Shown piece after piece: positions 16,961-18,572 of a stretch of 18,572 bases of DNA; positions within the stretch are counted from its first letter, which is position 1; each line of letters begins with the position of its first letter. This DNA is from Synura sp. LO234KE. Lineage: Eukaryota > Sar > Synurophyceae > Synurales > Mallomonadaceae. The stretch lies in the NCBI GenBank assembly GCA_015143735.1, contig VKHC01000041.1, positions 1 through 18,572 of the forward strand. The letters are read 5' to 3'. Made by a program: the position numbers and the translations under genes. The notes beneath the pieces were generated by a model. It did no database searches. It had not been told where the DNA came from and saw only the letters and a list, made by a program, of their open reading frames with translations.

Positions 16961-18572
16961 CAAGGAACATTGGAGCCCTAACTATGCTGCCTTTCAAGCT
17001 CAGCTTCTGTCGATGATTCGGATTCAGCGTCACTTGGGCGTCCTCCCTCTACCGCCGCGTCTCTCCCCGTGGTCCACCGCCCTTGAGATTCAACGGGGCA
17101 TTGCCGACACAATCCAAGACTGGGAAGGTAAGGTCGCTTCTCTCACCTTCCACGGCGGCATCCCCCCCCCAGAGGTATGGGGGATCGGTCTCACTCCCCA
17201 AGAATGGCGCTCGCAGGACGTTTGCAAGGTTTCAAACCTCCGCCTTGCTGCCCTCAGTACTTCCAAACTTCTGCGGGACCACTTACTCGCCCGGAAGCGG
17301 AAAGAATTTACCATACATCGCCACACGGGAGGAAAATATTTTGGGCAATGATATCCATGGAGGTATCCAGTCCCCACTCAATGAACGCTCCCTCCAACCA
17401 CCCTTAGAACAAATGTTTGGGACATGGACTACACCCCGAAAATCCCAGAGGAACTTCATGTGTATTTGACTGCCATGTTTGACCGACACTTTCGGTCCCA
17501 GCCCACATCCTCCCCCCTGCTCTCCATGACGGCTCCCTTACGTGGGATGCAATTGCCTTGGGCTCGTACGAGGACTTTCGCAGCCACTTCATTGCTCTGA
17601 ACATCCCTCGAGGGGACGGTGAAAGGCCTGACACGCTACAGGTGCTCTGGCAAGCACTACGCACCTGCCTTCGCCGCGACCGCGTTCAATCGGGCCTTCA
17701 AGATTTAATCGCTGTTCCACCCTCCTTAGGTGAATTTACGGAGTGCTCTACTCCAAAAATGGGCACTCCTCTGGGAGCCCTCCAGAACTGGTCTCCGGAC
17801 ATGGTCGCAGAAGCATATGCCTGCCTTGCCTCCATGTGGACCCACCAACATACTCCAGAATCCTGGAAATGGAAATGGCTGGTGCCCATCCCAAAAGGAC
17901 ACTCTGACAAGGTACAAGACGTGCGGCCCATCATGCTTATGGAGGTACTGCGTAAGCTGTGAATAGGTTTAATTGACAAGCGCATTACGTCGTCCCTCCA
18001 GAAACATGGTGTGCTATCTCTCAATCAACACGGCTATCTTCCCAAACGAGGCACGGACACAGCCAACCTCCAATTACTTAAACTCTCGAGACCGCCTGGG
18101 ACGAGGTACGCCCCCTTTATCGGTGCTCCTGGGATATGAAGAAAGCGTTCGATTCAGTATCCAAACCCCTCATCCTCCTGTGTTGGCAGCGCCTGAGCGT
18201 CCCCCTCGCGATCGCGCAGTGGCTCGTAGACCTCGATGAGGCTGGGTACACTCTAGTACGAATCCCCTTCGCCCTTGAACGATGGGACCTTCAGGGTCTC
18301 ACAGGAGCTCACCAGTTTGCTTTCAACCCCGAACGTGGGACAGTTCAAGGCGACATTCACAGTTCCTTTACTTGGCTGGCGGTGTTCGATGTCCTACTTA
18401 CTATGCTTGAAAACACCCCCACGTCCGACCACCATTTCTTACTGCGTCGTCCCGACGGCTCCTACTACGCGGCGCGGGATCTCTGCTTCCCGGATGATCT
18501 ACAATCCTTTGGCTCAACTCTGGAAGGGCTCCAGCGCACGGCTGATCTTGTCTCCACCTACGCTGTGGTCTT
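16961..18572 (+). pseudogene. Retroelement reverse transcriptase remnant (runs off window)
   Basis: The N-terminal linker is at 17013-17351. RT proper begins around 17560, with WKWKWLVPIPK (about 17864) and RPIMLMEVLRKL (ends 17959). An in-frame TGA at 17960 falls where Trp is expected in this type of RT. The frame then continues with KHGVLSLNQHGYLPKRGTDT. A one-base loss near 18080 changes frame, after which the sequence is open to the edge. Motif A is MKKAFDSV (Asp at 18151), motif B RGTVQGDIHS (18334), and motif C FPDD (18487), where YADD or FADD is normal. The 3' part of RT and the 3' UTR are not in the window. Confidence 0.8.

Larger units (their letters stand above)
12100..18572 (+). 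mobile_element. Decayed non-LTR (LINE-like) retroelement, truncated by window end
   Basis: Plus-strand coding remnants occur in the order SET-like, DGSCG protease-like modules, APE-type endonuclease, reverse transcriptase. They shift between all three frames and are broken by stops, so the copy is almost certainly inactive. The APE endonuclease upstream of an RT with WKWKWLVPIPK, RPIMLMEVLRKL, FDSV and RGTVQGD motifs identifies a non-LTR element. The left end is placed at the composition jump and is uncertain; the right end lies outside the window. Whether the SET-like and protease-like segments belong to the same element is inferred from common strand, GC content and lack of intervening sequence. 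Confidence 0.8.

Noticed and set aside
17960-17962. TGA reassigned to Trp in this organism
   Set aside because: The TGA lies where Trp is expected in RT and the four genes end in TAA or TAG, but the host genes use TGG for Trp and contain no in-frame TGA. The element has many other stops and shifts, so simple decay explains it.

Overview
The window looks like nuclear DNA of a microbial eukaryote that builds motile cilia. It has spliceosomal introns (53-199 bp, GT..AG), closely spaced divergent gene pairs, and a ciliary dynein assembly factor. The sequence does not fix the lineage. A zoosporic protist or zoosporic fungus (for example oomycete-like or chytrid-like) would fit, but that is inference.

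Left part (1-9656), gene-dense. Bases 1-632 hold a short palindromic repeat cluster and no supported gene. Four genes follow as two divergent pairs. Pair 1 is a DNAAF5/HEATR2-type axonemal dynein assembly factor on the minus strand (4508 to 633, one uninterrupted 1291-codon frame) and a PTEN-type phosphoinositide 3-phosphatase on the plus strand (4678 to 6433). I resolved the phosphatase into four exons whose phases all match, giving 415 aa with phosphatase and C2 domains. Pair 2 is a small unrecognised coiled-coil protein on the minus strand (7607 to 7237, two exons, 105 aa) and an Akr1/HIP14-type ankyrin-repeat protein S-acyltransferase on the plus strand (7691 to 9656, five exons, 550 aa). 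The acyltransferase has an active-site DHYC and lacks most of the second zinc site. Start codons are only 169 bp and 83 bp apart within the pairs, so each pair probably shares a bidirectional promoter. All three long genes shift from AT-rich at the 5' end to GC-rich at the 3' end.

Middle part (9657-12100), gene-poor and AT-rich. It holds a 13-bp minisatellite (about 10311-10790), a more degenerate array with a period of roughly 66-94 bp (about 10931-11460), and a short inverted repeat (11720-11762). The inverted repeat pairs perfectly only in minus-strand RNA.

Right part (about 12100-18572), abruptly GC-rich. It holds one decayed plus-strand non-LTR (LINE-like) retroelement that runs off the window edge. 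In order it shows a SET-domain-like segment, two clear and one probable DGSCG-type (OTU-like cysteine protease) modules, an APE-type endonuclease with a GGDF motif, and a reverse transcriptase with recognisable motifs A, B and C. Stops and frameshifts break it throughout, so it is a relic. The SET-plus-protease-like architecture upstream of endonuclease/RT is the most unusual item here.
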